NCBI GenBank assembly: GCA_039933015.1
Contig: JBDTOX010000045.1
Coordinates: 1 to 20,273 of the forward strand
Direction of reading: 5' to 3'
Source of the DNA: JBDTOX01 sp039933015
Lineage (GTDB): Bacteria; Pseudomonadota; Gammaproteobacteria; Burkholderiales; Methylophilaceae
Length of the DNA stretch: 20,273 bases
In this document: one piece after another, positions 8,701 through 16,933 of the stretch
Position numbering within the stretch: the stretch's first letter is position 1
Layout: every line of letters begins with the position of its first letter
The notes under the pieces: generated by a model
What the model saw: the letters and a program-made list of their open reading frames with translations, nothing else
Told to the model about the DNA's origin: nothing
Database searches by the model: none
Translations under genes and position numbers: made by a program

Positions 8701-8909
8701 TCGAGGGGGTAGGTAATACGCTGCTCGGTCTCAATCGGAGAGTACCCTTGGGCTGTAGTATTGATCTGCACCTGAACATTGGTGATGTCCGGTACGGCAT
8801 CAATCGGCAACTGTTGGTAACTGAATACCCCCAATACGCCTACAGCAGCAACTAGTATCATGATCAGCCAGCGCTGGCTGATCGAGAACCTGATAATTTT
8901 TTCGAACAT
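5772..8909 (-). CDS. czcA: CzcA-type heavy-metal efflux RND pump
   Basis: A 1045-residue proton-driven inner membrane pump, full length for the family, trimeric partner of CzcB and CzcC. The transmembrane helix 4 motif DFGIIIDGAVVIVEN places D402, D408 and E415 at exactly the positions known as the proton relay of Cupriavidus metallidurans CzcA. PIQMRFNELISGVRSDIAVK is also CzcA-like, and the methionine cluster of CusA is not seen, so divalent ions (Zn, Co, Cd) are the likelier substrates. The N-terminal helix, two large periplasmic loops (about 35-335 and 560-865) and the C-terminal helices are intact. AGGA lies about nine bases before the ATG, 26 bases after the czcB stop. Its own stop abuts the remnant of a different, CusA-type gene. 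Sampled stretches look less GC-rich than the neighbouring cus genes. Confidence 0.92.
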   Translation of the reverse strand: MFEKIIRFSISQRWLIMILVAAVGVLGVFSYQQLPIDAVPDITNVQVQINTTAQGYSPIETEQRITYPLETIMAGLPRLEQTRSISRYGLSQVTIVFKEGTDIYFARQLVNERIQQAKEQLPPGILPAMGPTSTGLGEIVMWTVEAREGALKADGTPYSSMDLREIQDWIIKPQLRNVPGVNEINTVGGYVKQYQVAPYPDRLVARGLALNDLVEALERNNANVGAGYIEKSGEQYLIRIPGQVAGLEDIGNIVVSTQSGVPVRIKDLAQVQIGNDLRNGAATENGREVVLGTVFMLIGENSRTVSAAVEKRLQEINRTLPAGVIATTVYDRTILIDKAINTVKKNLVEGALLVIAVLFVFLGNIRAAIITMLIIPLSMLFTFTGMVSNKVSANLMSLGALDFGIIIDGAVVIVENCMRRLAHAQMKLGRPLGREERLDEVFAAAGEARRPLIFGQLIIMVVYLPIFALSGIEGKMFHPMAFTVVTALVGAMLLSITFVPAAVALFVTGTVSEKDNMLISWAKQLYKPVLYWSMLNKALVLTIAVVSIALSGLLASRMGSEFIPSLNEGDIALHALRIPGTSLSQAIQMQKELEHTIQQFPQVDKIFAKLGTAEIATDPMPPSVADNFIILKPRSDWPDPGMTKNELIAKMQRAVSTVPGNNYEFTQPIQMRFNELISGVRSDIAVKVFGDDMEVMNATAEEISKILSSTQGGEDVKVEPTTGLPVLTVKIDREKIARLGVNVDDVQQAVSIAINGREAGAVFQGDRRFNIIVRLPENIRADLTAFRQLPLRLPATSERAQAVYLQLGEVATLDIAPGANQFSRENGKRRVVVTANVRDRDIGSYVAEAQQRMQQEVKIPAGYWLTWGGTFEQLQSATKRLELVIPLALLLVFMLLYAMFGNFRDGLIVFTGIPFALTGGVLALWLRGIPLSISAGVGFIALSGVAVLNGLVMISFIRSLREEGKPLPAAIEEGALTRLRPILMTALVASLGFIPMAIATGTGAEVQRPLATVVIGGILSSTLLTLLVLPLLYALVHRRARLGTV

Positions 8910-8935
8910 GGTAGGCTTTCCTGGAAGTCTTAACC

Positions 8936-10459
8936 TTAGTGGTCGTGGCTTGCGCCGGCTTTGCCAAGATCGGCCTTGACCAGGAAACTGTTCATGGCAG
9001 CGTACTTCTCGCCTAAATGCAGACCATGCAGCACTTCGATATGCCTGTCATCGCTGCGGCCGGTTTCAATTGGCCGAGCTTCGAACTTATCGCCATAGCG
9101 GCCGAACACCACCTTCCAGTCACGCAGCGTTTGTATGCCTTCCACCGAAACCGCCAGTGGCACTTCGACTTCATCCGCGGTTAATTCTATGTTGACCGGC
9201 AACCCCGGCAGCCATAGCCGATTTGCATTTGGCAGCACCACTCGGGCCATGGCGGTACGCGACTGCTCTCCGACCAATGCGCCGACATAGGCCACGCTGC
9301 CCACTGACTCCGCATCAAAGGCACTGGCTTTGATCGTGACCTTCTGTCCGATTTTGACCGTATTGATATCCTTGGCGTAAATCGTCATCTCCACCCAAAC
9401 GCTGGAGAGGTCGGCCACTACAAAAATACTCTCATCGCCTTTCATGACCTGGCCCGCAGCAATCTGCTTGTTGGTAATAACACCGTCTATCGGTGATTTA
9501 ATCTCAAAACGCGTGAGATTGCTGCCGCTACCCAGGCTGGCACCCATGGATTGCAGTTTTTGCCGTGCGGTTTGCAGATTGATTTCCGCTTCCTGCATAT
9601 CCTGCCGCGCTTGCAGATAATCTTGCTCTGCGGAGATTTTTTCTTCCCACAGCTTCTTTTCTCGTGCAAAAGTGACGCGCGCCAGTTCGACGCGTTTCTG
9701 CGTGGCCATCAGCGCGCTACGTTGATCGGCAATAGCTTGGCTCGAAATCACTGCCAGCAACTGGCCTTTGCGTACCTTTTCGCCCGCGTTGACGGAGACG
9801 GATTCGACTATCCCATTCAAACGCGGCACTACTTGTACGCTTTTATCCGCATTGAGCTTGATTTCCCCTATTAAGCGCAACGTGCTCTTGATTCTGGCAG
9901 GCGCAGCCGTCAATACTTCAATAGCATTGACCGCCAACTGTTTGTCCGTCATTTCCACCCTGGCTTCCACTTGCTCATACGCAAAGCTATATCGCTTGCC
10001 GTCATGCGAGGATTGGATATTCACCTTGAATGAATGCGGCTCCTCAACGACTGCATCGCCTTTGGCATAATCAGCCTCTGGCGTAAAAGTGAACGCCTGC
10101 GGTGTGCGCCCCAGCCGTTCCAGTTGCATGGTGATACTGGAATTGGCGGGATCCAGCGGCTTGCTGTCCTGATAGGTATAGAGGCGAAACTGGGGCGGCA
10201 CACCCTGCTCGAAGATAGTCACTTCAAGCGCGTACCCATCTTGAGTGAACAGTTTGCCGCCATGCGGGCCTTTGGGGATTTCCGCGACCTGAGCACCTTG
10301 CTCATGCCCCGCATGCCCCATGGCTTCTTGCTCGCCCTGCCCCATTTCCGGCTTGCCCTGTTGCAAGATCACTAGGGCCAAGACAATACCGATGACAACT
10401 ACGCCGGCAATCAGGGTGAGCTGCCTGGGTGTGGTTCTGTTCTTGAAAAAGCGTTTCAT
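8936..10459 (-). CDS. czcB: CzcB-type periplasmic adaptor (membrane fusion) protein
   Basis: A 507-residue adaptor linking the CzcA pump to the outer-membrane channel. It has an N-terminal membrane anchor (about 13-32), a His/Met-containing linker with H49, H52 and the PHGGKLF element at about 65-71, a CzcB-type N-terminal domain, then a barrel-sandwich/lipoyl half (VVPRLNGIVESVSVNAGEKV), an alpha-hairpin rich in Glu, Gln and Lys, the second lipoyl half (IKSPIDGVITNKQIAAGQVM) and beta-barrel domains. The protein ends in SHDH. The start at 10459 is preferred because AGGA sits six bases upstream; an ATG two codons earlier (10465) would abut the ribosome site. It begins 9 bases after the czcC stop, so the two are coupled. 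His clusters fit zinc-type substrates. Confidence 0.9.
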   Translation of the reverse strand: MKRFFKNRTTPRQLTLIAGVVVIGIVLALVILQQGKPEMGQGEQEAMGHAGHEQGAQVAEIPKGPHGGKLFTQDGYALEVTIFEQGVPPQFRLYTYQDSKPLDPANSSITMQLERLGRTPQAFTFTPEADYAKGDAVVEEPHSFKVNIQSSHDGKRYSFAYEQVEARVEMTDKQLAVNAIEVLTAAPARIKSTLRLIGEIKLNADKSVQVVPRLNGIVESVSVNAGEKVRKGQLLAVISSQAIADQRSALMATQKRVELARVTFAREKKLWEEKISAEQDYLQARQDMQEAEINLQTARQKLQSMGASLGSGSNLTRFEIKSPIDGVITNKQIAAGQVMKGDESIFVVADLSSVWVEMTIYAKDINTVKIGQKVTIKASAFDAESVGSVAYVGALVGEQSRTAMARVVLPNANRLWLPGLPVNIELTADEVEVPLAVSVEGIQTLRDWKVVFGRYGDKFEARPIETGRSDDRHIEVLHGLHLGEKYAAMNSFLVKADLGKAGASHDH

Positions 10460-10467
10460 ATGCATTC

Positions 10468-11739
10468 CTAAGGCTGAATGGTTGGGCTGCCAGTCCCGCT
10501 GCCAACAATACGTTTGATGTCAGCAACTGCCTGATGGGCTTCGAGCAATGCGTTGACATATTGTGACCTGGCTTGAAATAAGGTGCGCTGTGCATCCAGC
10601 ACGTCCAGGTAATTGAATTTTCCGAACTGGAAGCCTTTGTTCGCGGCATCAAAAGCGCTCTGGGCTCCGGGCAGGATTTCGGTCTGTAAAGTCTGCGCGG
10701 CTTCCCTTGCTGAATTGAGGCGTTCATAAGCCACTGCCAGCTGGGTTGCGAGCTGCACCCGCAGCGCTGTTAATTCATCGCGTGCCTTATCGGTGCGGCT
10801 GATGGCTTCCTGTAAATTACCCTGATTGCGGTCAAACACCGGGATCGGTATGGACAAACCCAACACGGCCTGGTTGAGCCCCAACTCCTCGTTGCGCCTT
10901 GCGCCAACGCTCACGGTAAGATCAGGCGTGCGTCGCGTGCTTTCAACATTAGCCAGCGCCTGACGTGTTTCGATTTCGAGCCTGGCACTTTTGACCAGAG
11001 GCGCACTGTCGAGCTGTGATGACAGCGTTTCCAATGGTGGCACTTGCTGCATGCGCTCGACATTACCATCGGCTTGTTGGAACCTGGGCAAGGGATTACC
11101 CCACAAGGCAGCGAGCCGTTTGCGCGCTGCGGTGAGAGCACTGGCAGCTTGACCGGCTTCAATCTTGACACCCGATTCAGCCACACGCGATTTGGTCTCA
11201 TCGACTGGCGATATTTTGCCAGCCAAAACCCGCTTGCTAGCTGCTTCCCGGGCCTGCCTGGCGATGTCTAACGTAGCCTGGGCCAGCTGCACCCTTTCCT
11301 GCGCCGCAAGCACTGTATAAAAGGCTGCTATGACATTGGCATGAATTTCGGATTTTTTCGCATCAAGCGCCGCTGTGGCTGCTTCGGAACGGGCAGCAGC
11401 GGCTTCCATCCGCGCAGCACGTTTGTCGCCCAGCTCAAATGGCTGGGCTAGTTGCAGTGTCGTTTGCCTGGTGGAGCGACGCGTATCCTCCACCATGGTC
11501 GAGATGGTCGGATTGGGGCGCGCCGTGGCTTGAACCCTTACACCTTCGATAGCCTCACGCTCTCGCAGCGCAACCGCTATTTCCGGATTGGCTCTTAAAG
11601 CGAGACTGAGCGCATCCTGCAGCGTGATTGTTGATACCGGCTCGGTGAGACCTGTATTAAGATTTTCACTCTGATATTCAGCAGCTTGTGCTGATGTTGC
11701 CAAGAGCACCAGACTGAAGCATAGGTAAAGCATACGCAT
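10468..11739 (-). CDS. czcC: CzcC-type TolC-family outer membrane channel
   Basis: A 423-residue outer membrane efflux protein with a signal peptide (about 1-19, cleaved near SAQA-AE). It has the two-repeat TolC layout: LQDALSLALRANPEIAVALR near residue 40, a long coiled-coil region, PNPTIS in the first strand segment, and the second repeat with LNQAVLGLSIPIPVFDRNQG and NKGFQFGKFNYLDVLDAQRT, a hallmark of the CzcC group. GGAG lies six bases before the ATG at 11739. It is the first of the three pump genes, followed closely by czcB, and preceded by a 94-base gap with a long inverted repeat and then czcI. No Cys follows the signal cleavage site, so it is not a lipoprotein. Confidence 0.9.
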   Translation of the reverse strand: MRMLYLCFSLVLLATSAQAAEYQSENLNTGLTEPVSTITLQDALSLALRANPEIAVALREREAIEGVRVQATARPNPTISTMVEDTRRSTRQTTLQLAQPFELGDKRAARMEAAAARSEAATAALDAKKSEIHANVIAAFYTVLAAQERVQLAQATLDIARQAREAASKRVLAGKISPVDETKSRVAESGVKIEAGQAASALTAARKRLAALWGNPLPRFQQADGNVERMQQVPPLETLSSQLDSAPLVKSARLEIETRQALANVESTRRTPDLTVSVGARRNEELGLNQAVLGLSIPIPVFDRNQGNLQEAISRTDKARDELTALRVQLATQLAVAYERLNSAREAAQTLQTEILPGAQSAFDAANKGFQFGKFNYLDVLDAQRTLFQARSQYVNALLEAHQAVADIKRIVGSGTGSPTIQP

Positions 11740-11763
11740 TGAATTCTCCTGAAATAATGGAAG

Positions 11764-11835
11764 AATTCAGCGAGACTTGAGCTACTCAGGCTGCAACGCT
11801 GGATGAAACAAGTGGTGCAGAGGTCTCGCTGAATT
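11764..11835. repeat. 13-bp perfect inverted repeat between czcI and czcC
   Basis: AATTCAGCGAGAC (11764-11776) is perfectly complementary to GTCTCGCTGAATT (11823-11835) with 46 bases between. The right arm contains two bases of the czcI stop codon, and the structure fills most of the czcI-czcC gap. In the transcript it could form a stem that attenuates read-through or protects the downstream czcCBA message. The bases AAG flank both outer ends, so the footprint of a miniature mobile element cannot be excluded. Confidence 0.6.
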
Positions 11836-12205
11836 AAGCAGCGAGCCGCCAGTTGGGGCGTTCTGGTTGTCGCGGAACGATATTCTGGTAGGCATAAGCA
11901 ATGGTAGTGGGCGGTGGCGGCTCAGTCGCAGCGGGTGTCATCACGACCATGGGCAGCATGGACTGCATTGCCCCCAGATGGCAATACGGGCAATCGCTGT
12001 CCGTACCCGCTTTGGATGCGTCACCATCGGCTTTGATGCTGGCCTGATCGACCTGGCTGTTATCACCAGGCTTGTGCTGATGGGTGTGGTGTCCGAAATG
12101 ATAGGTATTCACGCCAACCTCATGCTGGCAATACTGCGCTGCGGCTGCCCAAGTGGACTGCATGAGAAAAACCACCATCAACATTTTCAGAATGAATCTA
12201 AGCAT
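11834..12205 (-). CDS. czcI: CzcI-like secreted Cys/His-rich protein
   Basis: A 123-residue exported protein with a hydrophobic leader (about 1-22). The mature part starts with QYCQHE (C26, H28), followed by a His cluster HFGHHTHQH (H36-H44) and a DCPYCH motif (C72, C75, H76), a set of likely metal ligands. This matches CzcI, the small periplasmic protein encoded directly before czcCBA in Cupriavidus and thought to modulate pump expression or metal availability. The ATG at 12205 has no Shine-Dalgarno; a TTGAGA/TAAACT promoter candidate ends only six bases before it, raising the possibility of a leaderless message. The C-terminus is Pro-rich (EPPPP, PRQPERP). The inverted repeat downstream overlaps its stop. 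Confidence 0.8.
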   Translation of the reverse strand: MLRFILKMLMVVFLMQSTWAAAAQYCQHEVGVNTYHFGHHTHQHKPGDNSQVDQASIKADGDASKAGTDSDCPYCHLGAMQSMLPMVVMTPAATEPPPPTTIAYAYQNIVPRQPERPNWRLAA

Positions 12206-12211
12206 GGTTGA

Positions 12212-12240
12212 AGTTTATCCGGTATGAGCATAACTCTCAA
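12212..12240 (-). promoter_or_regulatory. Candidate promoter for the czcICBA operon
   Basis: On the minus strand TTGAGA (12235-12240) is followed after 17 bases by TAAACT (12212-12217), five and four matches of six to the sigma-70 consensus. An 8-bp palindrome CAACGTTG (12238-12245) overlaps the upstream element and could be an operator. The second element ends six bases before the czcI ATG, which would give an almost leaderless transcript. A match by chance is possible. Confidence 0.3.
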
Positions 12241-12267
12241 CGTTGGCAATACAGCAAGGCCCGGCAA

Positions 12268-12291
12268 ACAGGGCGCACCCAAGCGCCCTGT
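12268..12291 (-). terminator. Hairpin after cusA, candidate intrinsic terminator
   Basis: A perfect 9-bp GC-rich stem, ACAGGGCGC (12268-12276) and GCGCCCTGT (12283-12291), with a 6-base loop, lies 8 bases after the cusA stop. The T run after it on the minus strand is very short, so termination may be partial, letting some cus transcripts continue into czcI. Confidence 0.55.
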
Positions 12292-12299
12292 GGTTGCAG

Positions 12300-15200
12300 T
12301 TAAATCCTGCGGCCCAGTAGCATATAAGCCGCCGGCAGCACAAACAGCGACAGCAGCGGCGCTGTCAGCATGCCGCCCACCATGGGTGCGGCGATACGGC
12401 TCATGGCTTCGGAACCGGTACCGCTGCCAATCAGGATCGGCAGCAGGCCGGCCATGATGACCGCCACAGTCATGGCTTTGGGCCTGACTCTGAGCACTGC
12501 GCCTTCCATCAGCGCAGCATGCCAATCCTCAACCGAGTTGAGCCGCCCCGATGACCGGTAGCGCGCAATTGCATCGTCCAGATAGACCAGCATGACAATC
12601 CCAAATTCAGCCGCCAGCCCGGCCAGCGCAATCATGCCGACACCGCTGGCGATTGAGAAGTGATGGCCCAGCAGATAGAGGAACCAGACCGCCCCCACCA
12701 GCGCGAACGGCAGGCTGCCGAGGATGAGCAAAGCCGGCGCCATGCGCTTGAAGGCCATGAACAGCAGGATGAAAATGATGCCCAGCGTCATCGGCACCAC
12801 ATAACTCAGCCGCTTGACTGCGCGTTCAAAATACTCGAACTGACCAGACCATGCCAGCGAATAACCCGCAGGCAATTGCAGTTCCTTATCCAGCGTGGCT
12901 TTGGCGTCATGCACGAAGCTGCCCAGATCACGTTCGTGGATATCAACATAGACCCAGACATTGGGCCGGGCATTTTCGCTTTTGATCATGGGCGGACCAT
13001 CGGTGATGGCTACCGCGGCAACTGCTCCCAGCGGCACCGTCGCGCCTTGCTCCGTGATAATGGGCAACGCTTTGAGTTTTTCTACCGAGTCGCGCAGCTC
13101 GCGCGGGAAGCGCACATTGATGGGGAAGCGCGCCAGGCCCTCCACCTTTTCGGCGATCCTATCGCCGCCAATCGCCGTCGCTACCAGCGCCTGTACATCG
13201 GCGATATTGAGGCCGTAGCGCGCGGCTTGCAGGCGGTCGATACGCACGTCAATGTAACGCCCGCCAGTCACGCGCTCGGCAATCACCGAACTGGCACCCG
13301 GCACTTTTTTCATGATGCGCTCGACTTCCACACCGAGCTTTTCCAGCGTGGCCAGGTCAGGCCCGGCGATCTTGATGCCGACCGGGCTTTTGATACCAGT
13401 GGACAGCATATCGATGCGGTTGCGAATAGGCTGCACCCAGACATTGGCCATGCCGGGGATTTTGACCCGGCTATCCAGCTCCTCAATCAGCTTTTCCGGT
13501 GTCATGCCGGGCCGCCATTCGGTGCGTGGCTTCAGCTGGATGGTGGTTTCCAGCATTTCCAGCGGCGCCGGATCAGTGGCCGTTTCCGCGCGCCCTGCCT
13601 TGCCGAATACCGATTTCACTTCGGGCACGGTCTTGATCAGCCTGTCGCTCAGCTGCAGGACTTCCGCGGCCTTGGCTACCGAAAGACCGGGCAAGGCGGT
13701 AGGCATGTAAAGCAGGTCGCCCTCATCCAGCGGCGGCATGAATTCGCTGCCGAGCCTGCCCAGTGGCCACAAGGTCAGCAGCACGACAAGCAGGGCCACA
13801 AACAGCGTAATTTTCGGGTGGCGCAACACGCGCGCAAGCAAGGGCTTGTAAATCGCTATCAGCCAACGGTTGAGCGGGTTTTCTAGCTCGGGGCGAATAC
13901 GTCCGCGGATGAATAGCGTCATCAGCACCGGTACCAGAGTTACCGAAAGCCCGGCTGCCGCCGCCATGGCGTAGGTCTTGGTGAAGGCCAGCGGCGCAAA
14001 CAGCTTGCCCTCCTGCGCTTCCAGCGTGAACACCGGGATGAAGGACAGCGTAATAATCAGCAGCGAGAAAAACAGCGCCGGGCCGACCTCGCGTGCCGCA
14101 TCGACGATCAGTGCGATGTGCATGCCATGCCCTGGTTCGCTGCCGTGTTCATGTTGATAATTTTCCAGCTTGCGGTGTGCATTCTCTATCATCACAATCG
14201 CCGCATCCACCATGGCGCCGATGGCAATCGCAATGCCGCCCAGCGACATGATGTTGGCATTGATGCCCTGGTAATACATGATGATGAAACTCACCAGCAC
14301 GCCCAGCGGCAGCGCGACAATCGCCACCAGTGCAGACCTGAGATGCCAGAGAAACACCAGGCAGACCAGCGCCACCACGATAAACTCTTCGATGAGCTTG
14401 TGGCTAAGATTATCCACAGCGCGTTGGATCAGTTGCGAGCGGTCATAGGTGGTGACGACTTCCACGCCGGGCGGCAGGCTCTTCTTTAATATAGCCAGTT
14501 TTGCCTTGACCGCATCAATGGCCTGCAAGGCATTCTGGCCAGAACGCAGCACAATGACGCCGCCTGCGACTTCGCCCTCGCCGTTAAGCTCGGCGACACC
14601 ACGCCGCAATTCCGGCCCCAACTGAATGTGTGCTACATCGGAAAGCAGGATAGGCGTGCCGCTAGCGCTTACGCTCAGCGGAATGTTGCGGAAATCCTGC
14701 AGCGATTCCAGATAACCGTGTGCACGCACCATATATTCGGCCTCCCCCATCTCCACCACGGCGCCGCCGGTCTCCTGGTTGGCAGCCTGAATCGCCGATA
14801 TCACTGCGGATAAAGGCAGCCGATAATTGCGCAGCTTGTCCGGATCGACCTGTACCTGGTATTGCCGCACCATGCCGCCCAGGCTCGCCACTTCAGCCAC
14901 GCCGGGGATGGTCTTCAACTCGAACTTGAGAAACCAGTCCTGCAGCGCGCGCAGCTCGCTTAAATCATGCTTGCCGCTGCGGTCTACCAGTGCATATTCA
15001 TATACCCAGCCGACCCCGGTCGCGTCCGGCCCGAGACTGGGGCTGACGCCTTTGGGCAGGCGCGACGAAATCTGGCTCAAGTATTCCAGCACGCGCGAAC
15101 GTGCCCAATATTGATCGGTGCCATCGTTGAACAACACATACACGAAGGAATCGCCGAAGAACGAGTAGCCGCGCACGGTTTTCACGCCAGGCACGGAGAG

Positions 15201-15419
15201 CATGGTGGTGGTGAGCGGATAAGTTACCTGGTTCTCGACGATCTGCGGCGCCTGCCCCGGCCACGGCGTGCGGATGATGACCTGGGTGTCCGACAGGTCA
15301 GGAATGGCGTCGAGCGGCGTCTTGAGCATGGCAAATACGCCCCAGGCCGCCACCAGCAGCGTGGCCAGCAGCACCAGCAAACGGTTAGCCGCCGACCAGC
15401 GGATCAGATGCTCTATCAT
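12300..15419 (-). CDS. cusA: CusA copper/silver efflux RND pump
   Basis: A 1039-residue proton-driven inner membrane pump for Cu(I)/Ag(I). Helix 4 carries the CusA signature IAIGAMVDAAIVMIENAH with D405. All methionines of the E. coli CusA relay are present: the three-Met site as M572 (LLYM), M622 (PLEM) and M671 (RIDM), and the channel pairs as M391, M403, M410, M485, M500 and M1006. RNRIDMLSTGIKSP is diagnostic. A His-rich loop segment (YQHEHGSEPGHGMH, about 421-434) follows helix 4. The ATG overlaps the cusB stop as ATGA. It is the last gene of cusCBA, followed by a hairpin and then the czc operon. The protein is intact, and an additional, broken copy of its 3' end lies beyond czcA. Confidence 0.95.
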   Translation of the reverse strand: MIEHLIRWSAANRLLVLLATLLVAAWGVFAMLKTPLDAIPDLSDTQVIIRTPWPGQAPQIVENQVTYPLTTTMLSVPGVKTVRGYSFFGDSFVYVLFNDGTDQYWARSRVLEYLSQISSRLPKGVSPSLGPDATGVGWVYEYALVDRSGKHDLSELRALQDWFLKFELKTIPGVAEVASLGGMVRQYQVQVDPDKLRNYRLPLSAVISAIQAANQETGGAVVEMGEAEYMVRAHGYLESLQDFRNIPLSVSASGTPILLSDVAHIQLGPELRRGVAELNGEGEVAGGVIVLRSGQNALQAIDAVKAKLAILKKSLPPGVEVVTTYDRSQLIQRAVDNLSHKLIEEFIVVALVCLVFLWHLRSALVAIVALPLGVLVSFIIMYYQGINANIMSLGGIAIAIGAMVDAAIVMIENAHRKLENYQHEHGSEPGHGMHIALIVDAAREVGPALFFSLLIITLSFIPVFTLEAQEGKLFAPLAFTKTYAMAAAAGLSVTLVPVLMTLFIRGRIRPELENPLNRWLIAIYKPLLARVLRHPKITLFVALLVVLLTLWPLGRLGSEFMPPLDEGDLLYMPTALPGLSVAKAAEVLQLSDRLIKTVPEVKSVFGKAGRAETATDPAPLEMLETTIQLKPRTEWRPGMTPEKLIEELDSRVKIPGMANVWVQPIRNRIDMLSTGIKSPVGIKIAGPDLATLEKLGVEVERIMKKVPGASSVIAERVTGGRYIDVRIDRLQAARYGLNIADVQALVATAIGGDRIAEKVEGLARFPINVRFPRELRDSVEKLKALPIITEQGATVPLGAVAAVAITDGPPMIKSENARPNVWVYVDIHERDLGSFVHDAKATLDKELQLPAGYSLAWSGQFEYFERAVKRLSYVVPMTLGIIFILLFMAFKRMAPALLILGSLPFALVGAVWFLYLLGHHFSIASGVGMIALAGLAAEFGIVMLVYLDDAIARYRSSGRLNSVEDWHAALMEGAVLRVRPKAMTVAVIMAGLLPILIGSGTGSEAMSRIAAPMVGGMLTAPLLSLFVLPAAYMLLGRRI

Positions 15420-16933
15420 TGTACTGCTCCCCGCTTCTCGATACGCTCGATCACGTATTCGTCGTCTTGCGCTTTGAGCTCAAACTCCACCTGATCGCCG
15501 GGCTTTAGGGCTTTCAGCTGTTGGGCATCCTTGACGCCAAAGCCCATGGTCATCGAAGGCCACCCCAACGCGGGGATAGGCTCATGGGCAAGCGTGACAT
15601 GGTTGGCCTTGGCGTCGACCTCAACCACCTTGCCAGTGCCTATTGGCATCTTGGCGGGCGTTTTGGCTCCCGCCTGCATGCTGTCAGTAGCCGACTGCAG
15701 TTCAAGCCGCGCCAGCACGCCAGACAGCGACGCCTCGGAATCAATGAGAAACTGGCCGGAAGCGACAACGTTTTCGCCTTCAGCCAGGCCCTTGAGGATT
15801 TCCGTTTTGCCGCTGCCTTCCTGGCCCGTCACCACCTCGACCGGACGGAAACCGTGCTCTTCTTTGACGATGACCAGCTTGCGCTTGCCTGTGGCAATTA
15901 TGCTTTCCGTCGGCACGGCCAATACCTGCCGGGCTTCACCAGCGAGGCTCACATTGGCATACATGCCAGGCCGCAGTTCACCCTTGAGGTTTGCCAATTG
16001 AATGCGTACTCGCAGCGTTCTGCTGGTCTGATCCAGCACTGGATAGATATAGCTGACCTGCCCGGTGTAAGGTTGGCCGCCCATGCCCTGCAACTGGACT
16101 TCCGCTGTGCTGCCAAGCTTGAAGCGGGCGGCATCGCGTTCCGGCACCTCGGCGATCAGCCACACTGAAGACAAATCGCTAATTTGCATGAGGCTGCTAC
16201 CAGGCATGAGCTGGGCGCCCTCTCTGACGCCAAGTTCAGCGAGCACGCCGGAAGCAGGCGCATAAATGCCGTAACGCGGGCTGGCCTGACCGCTGCTGGT
16301 GATGCCGGCGATTTCGCCTTCGGACATGCCCAGCAGCTTCAGGCGCTGGCGCGCGGCCTGCTTGAGGTCGTCGCCAGTGGTGGCCCCCAGGCTCAACAGT
16401 GCCAGGTATTCCTGCTGCGCGCCCAGCAGCTCAGGCGCATAGACTTCAGCGACTTTCTGTCCGCGCTTGACTGGATCGCCCACCGCTCTTACCAGCAAGC
16501 GCTCCACAAACCCCGGGATCCTTGCCTGCACGGCATAAAACCGGCGTTCATCGGGCTCGATGCGGCCTACAGCAGCTAATGCATCCCCCAGCCTGATCAT
16601 TTCGGCCTTAGCCAAACGTATGCCCAGGTTCTGCATGGCCTGCGCAGAGATGGCGACAGTGCTGTCACCTTCTGCCATATCATCGCCGGCATATTTGGGC
16701 TGCAGCTGCATGTCCATGAAAGGCGATTTTCCCGGGCGGTCGAATTTCTGGGTAGGCACCATGGGGTCGTACCAGTAGCGCACGGTCTTGCCGCTGTTGT
16801 CCTGCACCACGCCATTGCCGCTGGCTGGCGGGCTGGACATTGCTGCGTGCCTGGACTGCTGCCAGAAATACCAGCCGGCTGCCAACCCGGTCAGGAGCAG
16901 GATGACGATGAGAAAAACATGGATGCGCTTCAT
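15416..16933 (-). CDS. cusB: CusB adaptor with fused C-terminal CusF domain
   Basis: A 505-residue periplasmic adaptor for the CusA pump. It has an N-terminal anchor (about 5-24), then a metal-binding segment YWYDPMVPTQKF...PGKSPFMDM with M58, M73 and M75, which have the spacing of the Cu(I)-binding M49, M64, M66 of E. coli CusB. The lipoyl, hairpin and barrel regions follow (FYAVQARIPGFVERLLVRAV; APASGVLAELGVREGAQLMP). From about residue 431 a complete CusF-like domain is appended, with H450, W458, M461 and M463 (GWPSMTM) in the H-8-W-3-M-2-M spacing. Adaptor and chaperone are thus one polypeptide. The start overlaps the cusC stop as ATGA, and the stop overlaps cusA likewise. The Trp ligand is kept here but lost in the separate CusF-like protein. 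Confidence 0.93.
   Translation of the reverse strand: MKRIHVFLIVILLLTGLAAGWYFWQQSRHAAMSSPPASGNGVVQDNSGKTVRYWYDPMVPTQKFDRPGKSPFMDMQLQPKYAGDDMAEGDSTVAISAQAMQNLGIRLAKAEMIRLGDALAAVGRIEPDERRFYAVQARIPGFVERLLVRAVGDPVKRGQKVAEVYAPELLGAQQEYLALLSLGATTGDDLKQAARQRLKLLGMSEGEIAGITSSGQASPRYGIYAPASGVLAELGVREGAQLMPGSSLMQISDLSSVWLIAEVPERDAARFKLGSTAEVQLQGMGGQPYTGQVSYIYPVLDQTSRTLRVRIQLANLKGELRPGMYANVSLAGEARQVLAVPTESIIATGKRKLVIVKEEHGFRPVEVVTGQEGSGKTEILKGLAEGENVVASGQFLIDSEASLSGVLARLELQSATDSMQAGAKTPAKMPIGTGKVVEVDAKANHVTLAHEPIPALGWPSMTMGFGVKDAQQLKALKPGDQVEFELKAQDDEYVIERIEKRGAVQ

Noticed and set aside
12660..13886. A 408-codon plus-strand open frame.
   Set aside because: It lies fully antisense to cusA, has His/Arg/Gln-rich composition typical of the complement of a GC-rich gene, and shows no domain.
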